A stretch of 28,499 nucleotides of DNA from Nitrospinota bacterium (lineage in GTDB: Bacteria > Nitrospinota_A > UBA7883 > JACRLM01), in contig JADGAO010000009.1 of assembly GCA_015231995.1 (NCBI GenBank), forward strand, positions 1 through 28,499, written 5' to 3'. A program made the translations under genes and the position numbers. Shown here in pieces: positions 6,678 to 14,315 of this stretch. Positions within the stretch are counted from its first letter, which is position 1; each line of letters opens with the position of its first letter. The notes below the pieces were generated by a model. The model saw nothing but the letters and a program-made list of their open reading frames with translations. It was not told the DNA's origin and ran no database searches.

Positions 6678-7661
6678 ATGCATAATAAGTCCATAAATGC
6701 AGGCGTCATCGGCGTAGGCCGGATGGGCCAGTATCATGTAGGCGTTTATTCGGAGCTTACGGGCGTTAACCTTGTCGGCGTTGTCGATGTCAGCGAGGCC
6801 CGTGGAGCCGAAATAGCCAAAAAGTACCGCACCCAGAGCTACAAAGATTTTCGAAGCCTTTTCGGCAAAGTGGACGTGGTGTCAATCGCCGTTCCCACCT
6901 CCATGCATTACGCCGTCGCAAAGGAGTGTTTGCAGGCCGGCGTGCATTGCCTGCTTGAAAAGCCGATCACCAACAACCTGGCCGAGGCCGAAGAGCTTTT
7001 CAATATCGCCGCGAAAAACGGGGCGATCCTGCATGTCGGGCACGTGGAGCGGTTCAACGGCGCCGTGCAGGAGCTTTCCAAGGCTGTGCGGGACCCTATT
7101 TTTATCGAAAGCAGGCGCCTTGGCCCGTTCGACCCCCGGATAAAGGACGATGGCGTGGTGCTCGACCTGATGATCCACGATATAGACATAATACTCAACC
7201 TGGTCAAGTCCCCGGTTGTGGAGATCAACGCTATCGGGGCGACCGTTTTTTCCGACAAGGAAGACGTCGTCAACGTCCAGCTTAGGTTCGAGAACGGATG
7301 CCTGGCCAACATACTGGCCTCCCGCGCCACACAGGAGAAAATCCGCACGCTCGCCGTGACACAGCCGAGCGAATATATCTTTCTCGACTACACGACGCAG
7401 GACATACTCGTGCACCGGCGCGCCTCTTCCCAGCATCAGTTGGGGATACAGGAGCTTAAATACACTCAGGAGTCTCTCATCGAGCGCATCTTCGTCCATC
7501 GGGAGAACCCGCTCAAGCTGGAACTGCGCCACCTCATAGACTGCGTGGCCAACGGCGCCGACAGGCGCATATCGGTGGAGAACGAGCTGATGTCGTTGCG
7601 CGTGGCCCTTTCGGTTCTCGATAGGCTTACGCCCGTCAGGCTCAACGCCGTCCATAGCTGA
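6678..7661 (+). CDS. Gfo/Idh/MocA-family NAD(P)-dependent oxidoreductase
   Basis: A cytoplasmic sugar or nucleotide-sugar dehydrogenase-like protein, 327 residues from this start. The N-terminal Rossmann fold has GVIGVGRMGQYH (residues ~9-20), followed by the family's EKPITNN motif with the conserved Lys. The C-terminal half is the usual GFO/IDH alpha-beta domain, with a DLMIHDIDIILNL helix carrying the conserved Asp and His residues. The stop overlaps the lpxI start by one base (TGATG). An oxidoreductase of this family next to lpxI is a recurring arrangement in lipid A gene clusters, which suggests a nucleotide-sugar substrate, but the exact reaction cannot be read from sequence. A TTG start at 6654 is possible; ATG 6678 is preferred because it begins just before the Rossmann strand and fits the TATAAT at 6640. 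Confidence 0.9.
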   Translation: MHNKSINAGVIGVGRMGQYHVGVYSELTGVNLVGVVDVSEARGAEIAKKYRTQSYKDFRSLFGKVDVVSIAVPTSMHYAVAKECLQAGVHCLLEKPITNNLAEAEELFNIAAKNGAILHVGHVERFNGAVQELSKAVRDPIFIESRRLGPFDPRIKDDGVVLDLMIHDIDIILNLVKSPVVEINAIGATVFSDKEDVVNVQLRFENGCLANILASRATQEKIRTLAVTQPSEYIFLDYTTQDILVHRRASSQHQLGIQELKYTQESLIERIFVHRENPLKLELRHLIDCVANGADRRISVENELMSLRVALSVLDRLTPVRLNAVHS

Positions 7662-8476
7662 TGAGCGCCAAACCCCTCGGTCTTATCGCCGGAAAGGGGA
7701 AACTGCCCGCTATGTTCGTTGCCGAGGCGTCCGCGAGGGGCCTTGAAGTGGCCGTGGTCACTTTCGACAAAGACTCGCTCGCCTCGCTCTCGCTACTTAC
7801 TCCCAACGTGAAAATGGTCGGCCTTGGCCAGGCCGGGGCGTTGCTGAAAGCCTTCAAGGAGGCTGGCGTGGAAGAGATAACGATGCTCGGCAAGGTGGAC
7901 AAACGGGCCTTGTTTGAAAATCCCAAATTCGACTTGCGCGCTCTGTCGGTGTTAAAAAACCTCGATTTCCAGAACGACGACGCTGTGATGACCGCTATCG
8001 TGCGCGAGCTGGAAAAAGACGGGTTCAAGGTCGTCGGCCAGACGCAATACCTGCAAAACCACATGCCCGGCGCGGGGCATCTTGCCGGGCGCAGGCCGGA
8101 CGAGCGCGAACTTGCGGATATAGAGTTCGGCATGAGGATGGCCAAAGGCATAGCGGCCTTGGATATCGGCCAGACGGTGGTGGTCAAAGACCGCGCCGTC
8201 GTCGCGGTGGAGGCCATTGAGGGAACGGACGAAGCCATCGAGCGCGGCGGGCGGATCGCCGGGGCTGGCGCAGTGGTCTGCAAGGTCAGCAAACCCGCTC
8301 AGGATTCGCGTTTCGACATACCGACCGTAGGCTCGCGGACGCTGGAGATCATGGCGGCTCATGGGGTTTCTGCGCTGGCGGTGGAAGCGGGCAAAACGCT
8401 TGTTGTAGACATCGCTTCCATGGCGGATGTCTGCGAGCGCCACGGCATAACGTTCACCGCCCAAGAGTTGAAATGA
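7661..8476 (+). CDS. lpxI: UDP-2,3-diacylglucosamine pyrophosphatase LpxI
   Basis: Hydrolyses UDP-2,3-diacylglucosamine to lipid X and UMP in lipid A synthesis, replacing LpxH in many non-gammaproteobacteria. The 271-residue length is normal for the family (formerly DUF1009). The N-terminal GLIAGKGKLPAMFVAEA is the family's signature opening, and the C-terminal half has the conserved GTDEAIERGG and KVSKPAQDSRFDIPTVG segments. The ATG overlaps the upstream Gfo/Idh stop (TGATG), and its own stop overlaps the next start (ATGA), so all three genes are translationally coupled. Its presence is strong evidence for an LPS-containing outer membrane. Confidence 0.95.
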   Translation: MSAKPLGLIAGKGKLPAMFVAEASARGLEVAVVTFDKDSLASLSLLTPNVKMVGLGQAGALLKAFKEAGVEEITMLGKVDKRALFENPKFDLRALSVLKNLDFQNDDAVMTAIVRELEKDGFKVVGQTQYLQNHMPGAGHLAGRRPDERELADIEFGMRMAKGIAALDIGQTVVVKDRAVVAVEAIEGTDEAIERGGRIAGAGAVVCKVSKPAQDSRFDIPTVGSRTLEIMAAHGVSALAVEAGKTLVVDIASMADVCERHGITFTAQELK

Positions 8477-9981
8477 ACGCGCCTCGCCGCTACGCGCTAT
8501 GGAGCGCGATGACTGTGGCGGGTTTCGCCCTGTTCCGGGCCGTTGTCATGGGGACAAGCGGCCTAGGCGACTCCGAAAGCTATTACTGGGCCTGGTCGAA
8601 ACATCCCGCCCTTAGTTACTACGATCATCCGCCGCTGACGGCGTGGATAATCCATCTGTCCACCGCTATCGGCGGTGACACGTCGTTCTGGGTGAGGCTC
8701 CCGTCCCTGCTTCTTTTCATCGCCATGTCATGGCTTCTTTACAGACTGTGTGTGGAGCTTTTCGACGACAGGAGGATTGCGTTCCTCTCCATTCTCACGT
8801 TCAACCTCATTCCCATGTTCGGAATCGGGGCGCTCCAGATGGTGCCGGACATACCTGCGGCGGTCTGCTACCTCATGTTCATAATACTGGCGTGGCGCGT
8901 TCTCGAAAACGACGGCTCCGGCTGGATATGGTTACTAATGGGCGCCGTCCTGGGCGTGGGGCTTTTGGGGAAGTACTTCGCCATTCTGCTTCTGCCGTCG
9001 GTCATGCTCCTAACGGCGGCGATCCCGAAATACCGCCGCTGGTATCTTAGGCCGGAGCCTTATCTGATGGGTCTTCTGGCTTTGATCATTTTCTCGCCGG
9101 TCATCTGGTGGAACTATTCGCAGGACTGGCCCAGCTTCAAGTTCCATCTGGTGAACCGCCATGCCGGAGCGCCGTTCACGGCGGACAACTTCGGGCGGCT
9201 CTTCGGCGGACAGGCTTTATACGTCACGCCGCTTTATCTGATCGGGCTTCTTTGGGGCGCATACGCCGGGGTCAAGGCCGCCATGAAGGGGGACAACCGC
9301 CACGCCCTGCTTGTGGCGTTCTCCATACCGACGCTTGCGTTCTTTTATTTCGTGACGGCCTGGACAAACGAGTCGGAGCCGCACTGGCCCGCCTTCGGTT
9401 ATCTTACCGCCATCATATTGATGGTCGAGCGGGGGCTTGCCGCGATTGAAGCGGCTGGGGCTGGAGCCAAAAAGTGGATGATAAAGTATTTCGCCGCCGC
9501 CACCGCCATGGCTTGCGTTGTTTTCGGACTCTTTTACATACACGTTTATCATCCCATACTCCCGATAAAACCCAAATACGACCTCGTCAACGAACTCTAC
9601 GGTTGGGATTTGGCGGGCGTCGAGATAACGAAAGCGTATGACAATCTCACGGCGGAGCAGGGTGGGGCGAAGCCTTTTGCGCTGGCCCATCATTGGGTGC
9701 TTTGCTCGCAGATGATGTTCGCCACGAAGAACAAAATCGAGGTGGCCTGCTTAAACGAAAAAACGGATCAATTCGACTTCTGGAATGACGAGACGAAAAT
9801 GATCGGCCGATCCGCCGTCATGGTCAGCGATCTAAGGTTCGAAGAGCCGCCGGACGAGCTTTACATTTTCGATTCGGTAAAGCAGGTGGCCGAGGTTCCA
9901 TTTATCCGGGGCGGGCAGGTGACGCGCAAATTCACGATATGGGAGTGCAAAGGGTTCAAAGGGCGCAAACACCGGGGTTGA
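8473..9981 (+). CDS. GT39/ArnT-like integral membrane glycosyltransferase
   Basis: A 502-residue polytopic inner-membrane protein of the dolichyl-phosphate-mannose transferase/ArnT superfamily, which moves a sugar from a polyprenyl-phosphate donor to lipid A, glycans or protein on the periplasmic side. The first periplasmic loop has the acidic catalytic-type motif GDSESYYWAWSKHPALSYYD, followed by HPPLTAWI. About ten hydrophobic helices follow, then a soluble C-terminal domain of roughly 125 residues beginning near residue 370. The motif has Ser between the two acids (D-S-E), where many relatives have adjacent D-E. Four-base overlap (ATGA) with lpxI indicates co-translation and suggests a lipid A or LPS acceptor; that is inference. 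It converges on the minus-strand Fis-type gene with only 7 nt between stops. Confidence 0.88.
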   Translation: MNAPRRYALWSAMTVAGFALFRAVVMGTSGLGDSESYYWAWSKHPALSYYDHPPLTAWIIHLSTAIGGDTSFWVRLPSLLLFIAMSWLLYRLCVELFDDRRIAFLSILTFNLIPMFGIGALQMVPDIPAAVCYLMFIILAWRVLENDGSGWIWLLMGAVLGVGLLGKYFAILLLPSVMLLTAAIPKYRRWYLRPEPYLMGLLALIIFSPVIWWNYSQDWPSFKFHLVNRHAGAPFTADNFGRLFGGQALYVTPLYLIGLLWGAYAGVKAAMKGDNRHALLVAFSIPTLAFFYFVTAWTNESEPHWPAFGYLTAIILMVERGLAAIEAAGAGAKKWMIKYFAAATAMACVVFGLFYIHVYHPILPIKPKYDLVNELYGWDLAGVEITKAYDNLTAEQGGAKPFALAHHWVLCSQMMFATKNKIEVACLNEKTDQFDFWNDETKMIGRSAVMVSDLRFEEPPDELYIFDSVKQVAEVPFIRGGQVTRKFTIWECKGFKGRKHRG

Positions 9982-9988
9982 AGGCCCG

Positions 9989-10267
9989 TTAACGCCGCTT
10001 TTTGTCCTTTTTTATTGAAAGCTCCGTCATTTTCCTGCGAAGCGTGTTGCGATTGACGCCGAGGATGTGAGCCGCTTCCGACTGGTTCCAGTCCGTTTCT
10101 TCAAGCGCGGTCTCAAAAAGCGTTTTTTCCACGATATCTATCACCATGGAGTATAGCCTGGAGCCGTTCTCCATCGTGTGCATCTTCTTCATGAATTTCT
10201 TGAGGTCGGTTCTTAGAGCCGTTTCGAACGAAACAGGAACGCTCTGCGAGCCTTTAGTCTCTTCCAT
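9989..10267 (-). CDS. Fis-family helix-turn-helix DNA-binding protein
   Basis: A 92-residue protein whose C-terminal ~40 residues match the Fis-type helix-turn-helix (ETALEETDWNQSEAAHILG then NRNTLRRKM). This domain is used by Fis and at the C-terminus of NtrC-type sigma54 activators. The N-terminal half is a short helical region compatible with Fis-like dimerisation; no AAA+ or receiver domain is present, so this is a stand-alone Fis-like protein. The ATG at 10267, preceded by AGGTG, is preferred over an upstream start at 10315, because the extra residues look like unconserved translated leader. It lies ~100 nt downstream of the RNB-domain gene on the same strand and may be co-transcribed. 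Confidence 0.85.
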   Translation of the reverse strand: MEETKGSQSVPVSFETALRTDLKKFMKKMHTMENGSRLYSMVIDIVEKTLFETALEETDWNQSEAAHILGVNRNTLRRKMTELSIKKDKKRR

Positions 10268-10368
10268 CACACACCTAGAGCCAGATAAAAGAACACCAGC
10301 GATTATTATCCCCACCCCGAAGATTTAGAATGCTACCAGACCGGCCAGTTATGTCAATAGGCAAAAGT

Positions 10369-12189
10369 TCACTTCACAACCCTGAAAACCGTTGATAGGC
10401 GCGGCAGGTCAACGTCGGAAAGCTCCAGTGTCACGGTCGAGTCCGGTTCGGCGTTCATCGGTAGGTCAACATCCGTCTCCAGCCCGATCTCTGGAATCAC
10501 AACCATCCCCCGTCCTCCGCGTTTATCCACCACAATCGCAGAACACCGGAACCCAGGGCGTTTCATAAGCCACACCATCGTCCAGTGGCGGTTGGAGAGC
10601 CTTTCAGCCGACCGTGCGGCCCCGATAACAGCTTCCGCCGAGCCTACGCGGTTCAACGCCTCTTCCGCGCCGATGACGGGCGAACCGGTGAGCCGGGCGC
10701 GAATCTGTTGATGGACAACCATGTCCAGATACCTTCTTAGCGGGCTTGTTGACTGCGCGTACACGGGCAAACCCAATCCGGCGTGCGGGCCGGGAACGCT
10801 TTTCATCTGGCTTCTTTTCATGCGCTTTCGGAGCGCGTACATGCCGGAGATGGTTGTGGGACGCCCTTCGAAATCCGGTGGGGCCTGCGTGCTGAAGGGG
10901 AGGGGGATCGCGTATTCCAGCGCGTATCGCGCCACGGCTTCGCCCGCCATCAGCATCGCTTCCATCACCATGTTCCGGCTTTTCAGCTTCGGAAGGGGGC
11001 GGATAACCACCTCGCCGCCTGCCACGCGGATTTTAACCTCCGGCGTGTCCACGAACACGGCTCCGTTTGTTTCCCGGCGCTGGCGAAAAATATCGGCCAA
11101 TTCCATCATCCGGCGGAATGGCTCGTCCGCCAGTTTTGTTTCGGCCTCTTCGTAGCTCAATCGCGTGACGCGGGCGATGGCGCGTTCGAACCGGACATCT
11201 GTGATCTCTCCGTTTGCGCTGAGTTTTAATCCGATCGAAAGCGTGGGGGACGTTTCGCCAAGCCCCAACCCCAGCGTCTGCGTGACTCCGTGCGGAAGCA
11301 TGTGAACGACCCCCTCCGGCAGGTAGAGGTTTACGCCTCTTCCCCGCGCTTCGGCGTCTATCCCGCTGTCGGGCGCAACCATCGCCGCAACGTCCGCGAC
11401 GTGAACCCACAACGTATCGCCGTCAACGGATATCGCGTCGTCGGGGTCGGATGATTCCTCGTCGTCTATAGCATAAGCGGGCAGATGGGTTAGGTCGAGC
11501 CTCTCTTCTGCGGATAATCCCGGAGCGTCGAAAGGCGGTTGAGTCAGCGTAACCCCTTCCCGTCGCGGATGTGGGTTCACATTCTCGTCCCACCGGCCTA
11601 GTTTGAGCAGTAAGTCGTGGGCGTTATCCGGCGTCTCTTTCATATTCAGATCGGCGAGAAGCCTGCATCTTTGCGCCTCGCCACGCGCGAATCTTTCCAC
11701 ATCGGCCAGTCGTGGCCCGTCTTCCGGTATGGTCTTGCCAATCTTGACCCGCTCGATGAACTCCGCCCGTTCGCGTGTTTCAGTCTCTTTGGCGCTTCTA
11801 TCCACTCTCGTCCGCTCAACCTCATCGGCGGTTTTGACGGCGATCTTGTCCGGCGCTCCCGTGAAATAGAGTCCGTCCGCTACGGCCAGCCACGCAGACC
11901 ATGCGGATGCTGGCGTGTATTCGCCATGAACGAGTTCCGCAAGTTCCTTTAGCGTAGTCTCCGCCCCCTCCAGCAAGCGCCAGGCTTCTTCCACCTCGCC
12001 ACTCATCGGTTTTAGTTCCGCAAGGTTTTTGATGGGGCCGGGATGGATAACCTCCACATCTTTAACGCGGACTTTCTGCATGGCTCCGTCCTCCGTCTCT
12101 ATCTCCACCTTGTCTTTAACGGAGAGCGCCATGGCAGGCTTGCCTTTGTAGAGAAGAAGAGAGTTTTGCGAGAGGTGAACCTGATTCAT
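10369..12189 (-). CDS. RNB-domain exoribonuclease (RNase II/R family)
   Basis: A 606-residue 3'-5' exoribonuclease that degrades RNA to nucleoside monophosphates. The catalytic RNB domain begins near residue 230, with AIDDEESSDPDDAIS carrying the clustered metal-binding aspartates. It continues through the LYLPEGVVHMLP segment and ends with SPLRRYLDMVVHQQI, the family's hallmark. The N-terminal ~200 residues are a divergent, SH3-like opening plus helices rather than the canonical cold-shock domains. The C-terminus (~60 residues) has strands compatible with a short S1-like fold. This shorter type is widespread outside Enterobacteria and is distinct from full-length RNase R. The ATG at 12189 has no obvious ribosome-binding site. 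The Fis-like gene follows. Confidence 0.92.
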   Translation of the reverse strand: MNQVHLSQNSLLLYKGKPAMALSVKDKVEIETEDGAMQKVRVKDVEVIHPGPIKNLAELKPMSGEVEEAWRLLEGAETTLKELAELVHGEYTPASAWSAWLAVADGLYFTGAPDKIAVKTADEVERTRVDRSAKETETRERAEFIERVKIGKTIPEDGPRLADVERFARGEAQRCRLLADLNMKETPDNAHDLLLKLGRWDENVNPHPRREGVTLTQPPFDAPGLSAEERLDLTHLPAYAIDDEESSDPDDAISVDGDTLWVHVADVAAMVAPDSGIDAEARGRGVNLYLPEGVVHMLPHGVTQTLGLGLGETSPTLSIGLKLSANGEITDVRFERAIARVTRLSYEEAETKLADEPFRRMMELADIFRQRRETNGAVFVDTPEVKIRVAGGEVVIRPLPKLKSRNMVMEAMLMAGEAVARYALEYAIPLPFSTQAPPDFEGRPTTISGMYALRKRMKRSQMKSVPGPHAGLGLPVYAQSTSPLRRYLDMVVHQQIRARLTGSPVIGAEEALNRVGSAEAVIGAARSAERLSNRHWTMVWLMKRPGFRCSAIVVDKRGGRGMVVIPEIGLETDVDLPMNAEPDSTVTLELSDVDLPRLSTVFRVVK

Positions 12190-12292
12190 TTTTATAACGC
12201 TAAATAGTGATGAGCGGAATCAAAACCACTTGTTGGAGTTTATCTGAACGGATGTGGATTGAAAAGCAGTGAGTAGGGAGCATCCCTCAAGT

Positions 12293-12358
12293 CTTTCATC
12301 CTTTTCAAGTCCCTCAAGTCGCTCAAGTCTTTCAAATGCTCCAAGTCGCTCACCTGTC
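12293..12358. repeat. Degenerate 9-nt tandem repeat (CTCAAGTCn)
   Basis: Seven to eight imperfect units of the form CTCAAGTCT / TTCAAGTCC / CTCAAGTCG / TCCAAGTCG run in register. Read on the minus strand they encode a D-L-K/R/S tripeptide run, which creates an 85-codon open frame (12240-12497). The regularity, lack of ribosome-binding site and overlap with other repeats argue that this is repeat DNA, not a gene. Confidence 0.7.
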
Positions 12359-12467
12359 GTTTCCCCCGCAAACGCTTTGAGTTATTCTCCGTCTTACGCA
12401 TGTTGAATAAAGGAACATGATGAGAAACGAGATGTTGAGATTTCGATGCGAAGACAGGGATGGGTAG

Positions 12468-12588
12468 GGCTACTGCCCAAAGAGGAGAACGGCTCAATGA
12501 ATTGCGTTCGAGGTGTTCTTGTGCCTTTGCGGGGTGAAGCTAAGGCTTCATTCTTTTCCCTCCCCTTAGAAGGGAGACCTTTACATAA
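12468..12588. repeat. Modular hairpin element, second copy (related to 28253-28310)
   Basis: Starts with GGGCTACTGCCCAAAG and continues to GTTCGAGGTGTTCTTG; the same two modules occur in the same order at 28253-28310 (GGGCTGTTGCCCAAAG, then GTTCGAGGTATTCTTCACC). It ends with CCCCTTAGAAGGGAGACC and the arm AAGGGAGACCTTTACATAA (12570-12588), which matches the outer arm of the element at 6405. Confidence 0.75.
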
Positions 12589-12606
12589 TCCATCGCACTC
12601 GCAATA

Positions 12607-12696
12607 TTGTCATTCTGAGCGAAGCGAAGAATCTATCAAATAGAATATTCAATTCTACTTTGATCCTTCAGTCGCAAAGCTCCCTCAGGATGACAA
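12607..12696. repeat. TCATTCTGAG-type hairpin repeat, copy 5
   Basis: A 90-nt unit from TTGTCATTCTGAG to GGATGACAA, almost identical to copies 2 and 4. It lies between the arms at 12570-12588 and TTATGCAAAGCCTTTC at 12715-12730, so one repeat appears nested inside the other. Confidence 0.9.
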
Positions 12697-12840
12697 AATA
12701 TGCAAATCGTTGAGTTATGCAAAGCCTTTCACGCAAGGAGTGGGCCAGTATAGATACTGGGAATAAAAATTTATATTACCCGTGCATCGGTCGTTCTATC
12801 ATTCTATTGATTTCGCAAACATTTGAATTAAAAAGAGTTA

Positions 12841-12869
12841 TTGACAAGGTGGTTCTGTGGTTGTAATGT
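12841..12869 (+). promoter_or_regulatory. Probable promoter of the sulfur/thiol cluster
   Basis: A perfect TTGACA -35 lies at 12841-12846. A 5-of-6 TGTAAT -10 follows after 15 nt (12862-12867); the overlapping TAATGT at 12864-12869 would give the ideal 17-nt spacing but a weaker match. The first start codon of the cluster is ~45 nt downstream, with GCGAGG at 12895-12900 as ribosome-binding site. Confidence 0.5.
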
Positions 12870-12912
12870 CTCCCAATCTTTTAGGGGTGTTTTAGCGAGG
12901 ATTTGAATTCAA

Positions 12913-13164
12913 ATGGAAAATCTGCGTTTCGATATCGAAGTTGACCTCCAAAAACTTTCCTGCGGCGACCTTATCGTAAGTTTGTCGAAGACGGTAAAGT
13001 CCATGCAGGATGGGCAGGTTCTAAAAGCGCGCAGTCTTGATCCGGGCGCGGCCAACGACATTCCGTCGTGGTGCAGGATGACGAAGAACGAACTATTGGC
13101 CGGGCCGTGCGGCGCGGACAACGCTATCTACTACATCAAAAAAACAAAAAAAGAGGGAGTGTAA
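12913..13164 (+). CDS. TusA/SirA-like protein with altered N-terminal cysteine motif
   Basis: An 83-residue single-domain protein with the small alpha-beta fold order of TusA-type sulfur carriers. The usual Cys-Pro-x-Pro sulfur-carrying motif is absent: at the same place is LSCGDLI, keeping Cys17 but losing the prolines. The C-terminal half has the relatives' signature in modified form, DIPSWCRMTKNELL, with a second cysteine, Cys54. TusA proteins pass persulfide sulfur between partners in the cytoplasm; whether this variant can do so via Cys17 or Cys54 is open. It begins a tight run: the DsrE-like gene starts 4 nt after its stop. A closely related domain is fused to OsmC two genes on (13543). 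Confidence 0.8.
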   Translation: MENLRFDIEVDLQKLSCGDLIVSLSKTVKSMQDGQVLKARSLDPGAANDIPSWCRMTKNELLAGPCGADNAIYYIKKTKKEGV

Positions 13165-13168
13165 CAAC

Positions 13169-13528
13169 ATGTCGAAGCTCATGATCAGCGTCACCCATTC
13201 CAGCGATAACACCGACAAAGCCACGGTCGGTTTTGTCGTCGCCAACGCCTCCGCCGCTTCCGGGGTGGAAACGGTGGTTGTGCTTTTCGTTGAAGGCGTG
13301 CGCCTTTGCCAGAAAGGGTTTGCCGACAATATCCATGAAACAGGTTTCGCGCCGCTTAAACAGTTGATGGGCGATTTCGTCGGCGCAGGCGGGAAGATTT
13401 GGGTCTGTTCCCCTTGTTTCAAAAAACGCGGGTTAGATGAGAAAAGCCTGATTGATGGCGCGACCATAGTGGGCGGCGCCAAAGCCGTGGAGTTCCTTAC
13501 AACCGGCGGCTCTTCACTCACCTTCTAA
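13169..13528 (+). CDS. DsrE-family protein (DsrE/F-like, COG2044-type)
   Basis: A 119-residue cytoplasmic alpha-beta protein of the DsrE-like fold. The N-terminal strand-helix unit (KLMISVTHSSDNTDKATVGF) resembles the DsrE opening. The key motif is KIWVCSPCFKKRG, with Cys80 and Cys83, followed by GATIVGGAKAVEFL at the end, typical of small stand-alone members that are often annotated as predicted peroxiredoxins. Family members bind or relay sulfane sulfur, commonly together with TusA. Here it is between a TusA-like protein and a TusA-like/OsmC fusion, with gaps of 4 and 14 nt, so a sulfur-relay partnership is a reasonable inference. GAGGGAG precedes the ATG. Confidence 0.88.
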   Translation: MSKLMISVTHSSDNTDKATVGFVVANASAASGVETVVVLFVEGVRLCQKGFADNIHETGFAPLKQLMGDFVGAGGKIWVCSPCFKKRGLDEKSLIDGATIVGGAKAVEFLTTGGSSLTF

Positions 13529-13542
13529 AGGTATTCCTGGCT

Positions 13543-14301
13543 TTGACAATTCAACAAGAGGCTTCAGCCAGGGATTCGCAAGTCCCCGGCGATTTTGCCA
13601 CTCCCCATGTTTGCGAAGGGGGGAATCTGGATTGCGGCTCCGGCCTTCTGCTGATTATCAGGAGGGCTATGTCCGCAGTCCCGGTCGGCGCTGTTTTGGA
13701 GATACGAAGCTCCGAGATAAGCGTGCGGGAAGATTTACCCGCCTGGTGCCGGATGACTAAGAATCCCTATCTCGGATGGCGGCCCGGAGCCGAGAGCCTC
13801 AGCTTTTTCGTCCGCAGGGGTGATGAAGACACGGGGCAGGAGGCCGATTATAAACGCGCGCGCGATCACAGGTGGAGCGCAAGGGTGCGATGGGACGGCG
13901 GCCTGTCGGCCAAAGTTTATTGCAGGAACCACTCATGGACGGTGGGCCAGCCCGCAAGCTTCGATCTCAAAGACGAGTCCCCCTCTGCCGTGGAGCTTTT
14001 GCTCAGCGCATTGGGCGGATGTCTTGCTATGACATTCCAGATACTCGCCTCCCGCCGTGGCCTGAAGATTGACGAGCTGGAAATCACACTGGGCGGGAAG
14101 ATAAACAACATCTTCGTTTTTCTGGGCGCGGAGACGCAGGGGCACGGCGGGTTTGACGATATTGCCGGAACCGCCTACGTAAGCTCCATGGCCGACGATG
14201 CGGCGCTGGAAGAAATATGGAAGGAAACGCTCCGGGTGTCGCCGGTAATGACGACGCTTTCCCGTGGAGCGAAAGTGGACATCAATATCAAAACCGTTTA
14301 A
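13543..14301 (+). CDS. Fusion of a TusA-like domain and an OsmC-family domain
   Basis: A 252-residue two-domain protein. Residues ~24-90 are a TusA-like domain: LDCGSGLLLI keeps one cysteine (Cys31) in place of Cys-Pro-x-Pro, and DLPAWCRMTKNP (Cys69) matches the stand-alone protein at 12913. Residues ~105-250 are OsmC/YhfA-like: a WTVGQPASFDLKDESPSAVE segment, the active-cysteine helix ELLLSALGGCLAMTF (Cys160), a GLKIDELEITLGGK strand pair, and the closing SPVMTTLSRGAKVDI. OsmC proteins reduce peroxides through a reactive cysteine; many YhfA-like members lack a proven role. Joining a sulfur-carrier-like domain to OsmC suggests chemistry on a protein-bound persulfide, but this is inference. 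The start is TTG 13543, with AAAGG 11 nt upstream; no better start precedes the TusA-like part. Confidence 0.88.
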   Translation: MTIQQEASARDSQVPGDFATPHVCEGGNLDCGSGLLLIIRRAMSAVPVGAVLEIRSSEISVREDLPAWCRMTKNPYLGWRPGAESLSFFVRRGDEDTGQEADYKRARDHRWSARVRWDGGLSAKVYCRNHSWTVGQPASFDLKDESPSAVELLLSALGGCLAMTFQILASRRGLKIDELEITLGGKINNIFVFLGAETQGHGGFDDIAGTAYVSSMADDAALEEIWKETLRVSPVMTTLSRGAKVDINIKTV

Positions 14302-14315
14302 ACGGAGAAAATGCG

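Larger units (their letters stand above)
12190..12840. other. Repeat-filled intergenic region between divergent units
   Basis: No gene is supported here. It contains a 9-nt-period tandem repeat (12293-12358), a modular hairpin element (12468-12588), a TCATTCTGAG-type unit (12607-12696) enclosed by arms of the second repeat family (12570-12588 and 12715-12730), and an isolated palindrome, CCAGTAT-AG-ATACTGG (12745-12760). The remaining stretch to 12840 is AT-rich and leads into the promoter of the sulfur-gene cluster. Confidence 0.7.

Noticed and set aside
12240..12497. 85-codon minus-strand ORF upstream of the RNase gene
   Set aside because: It is made largely of the 9-nt tandem repeat and part of a hairpin element, has no ribosome-binding site, and shows no protein-like motif outside the repeat.
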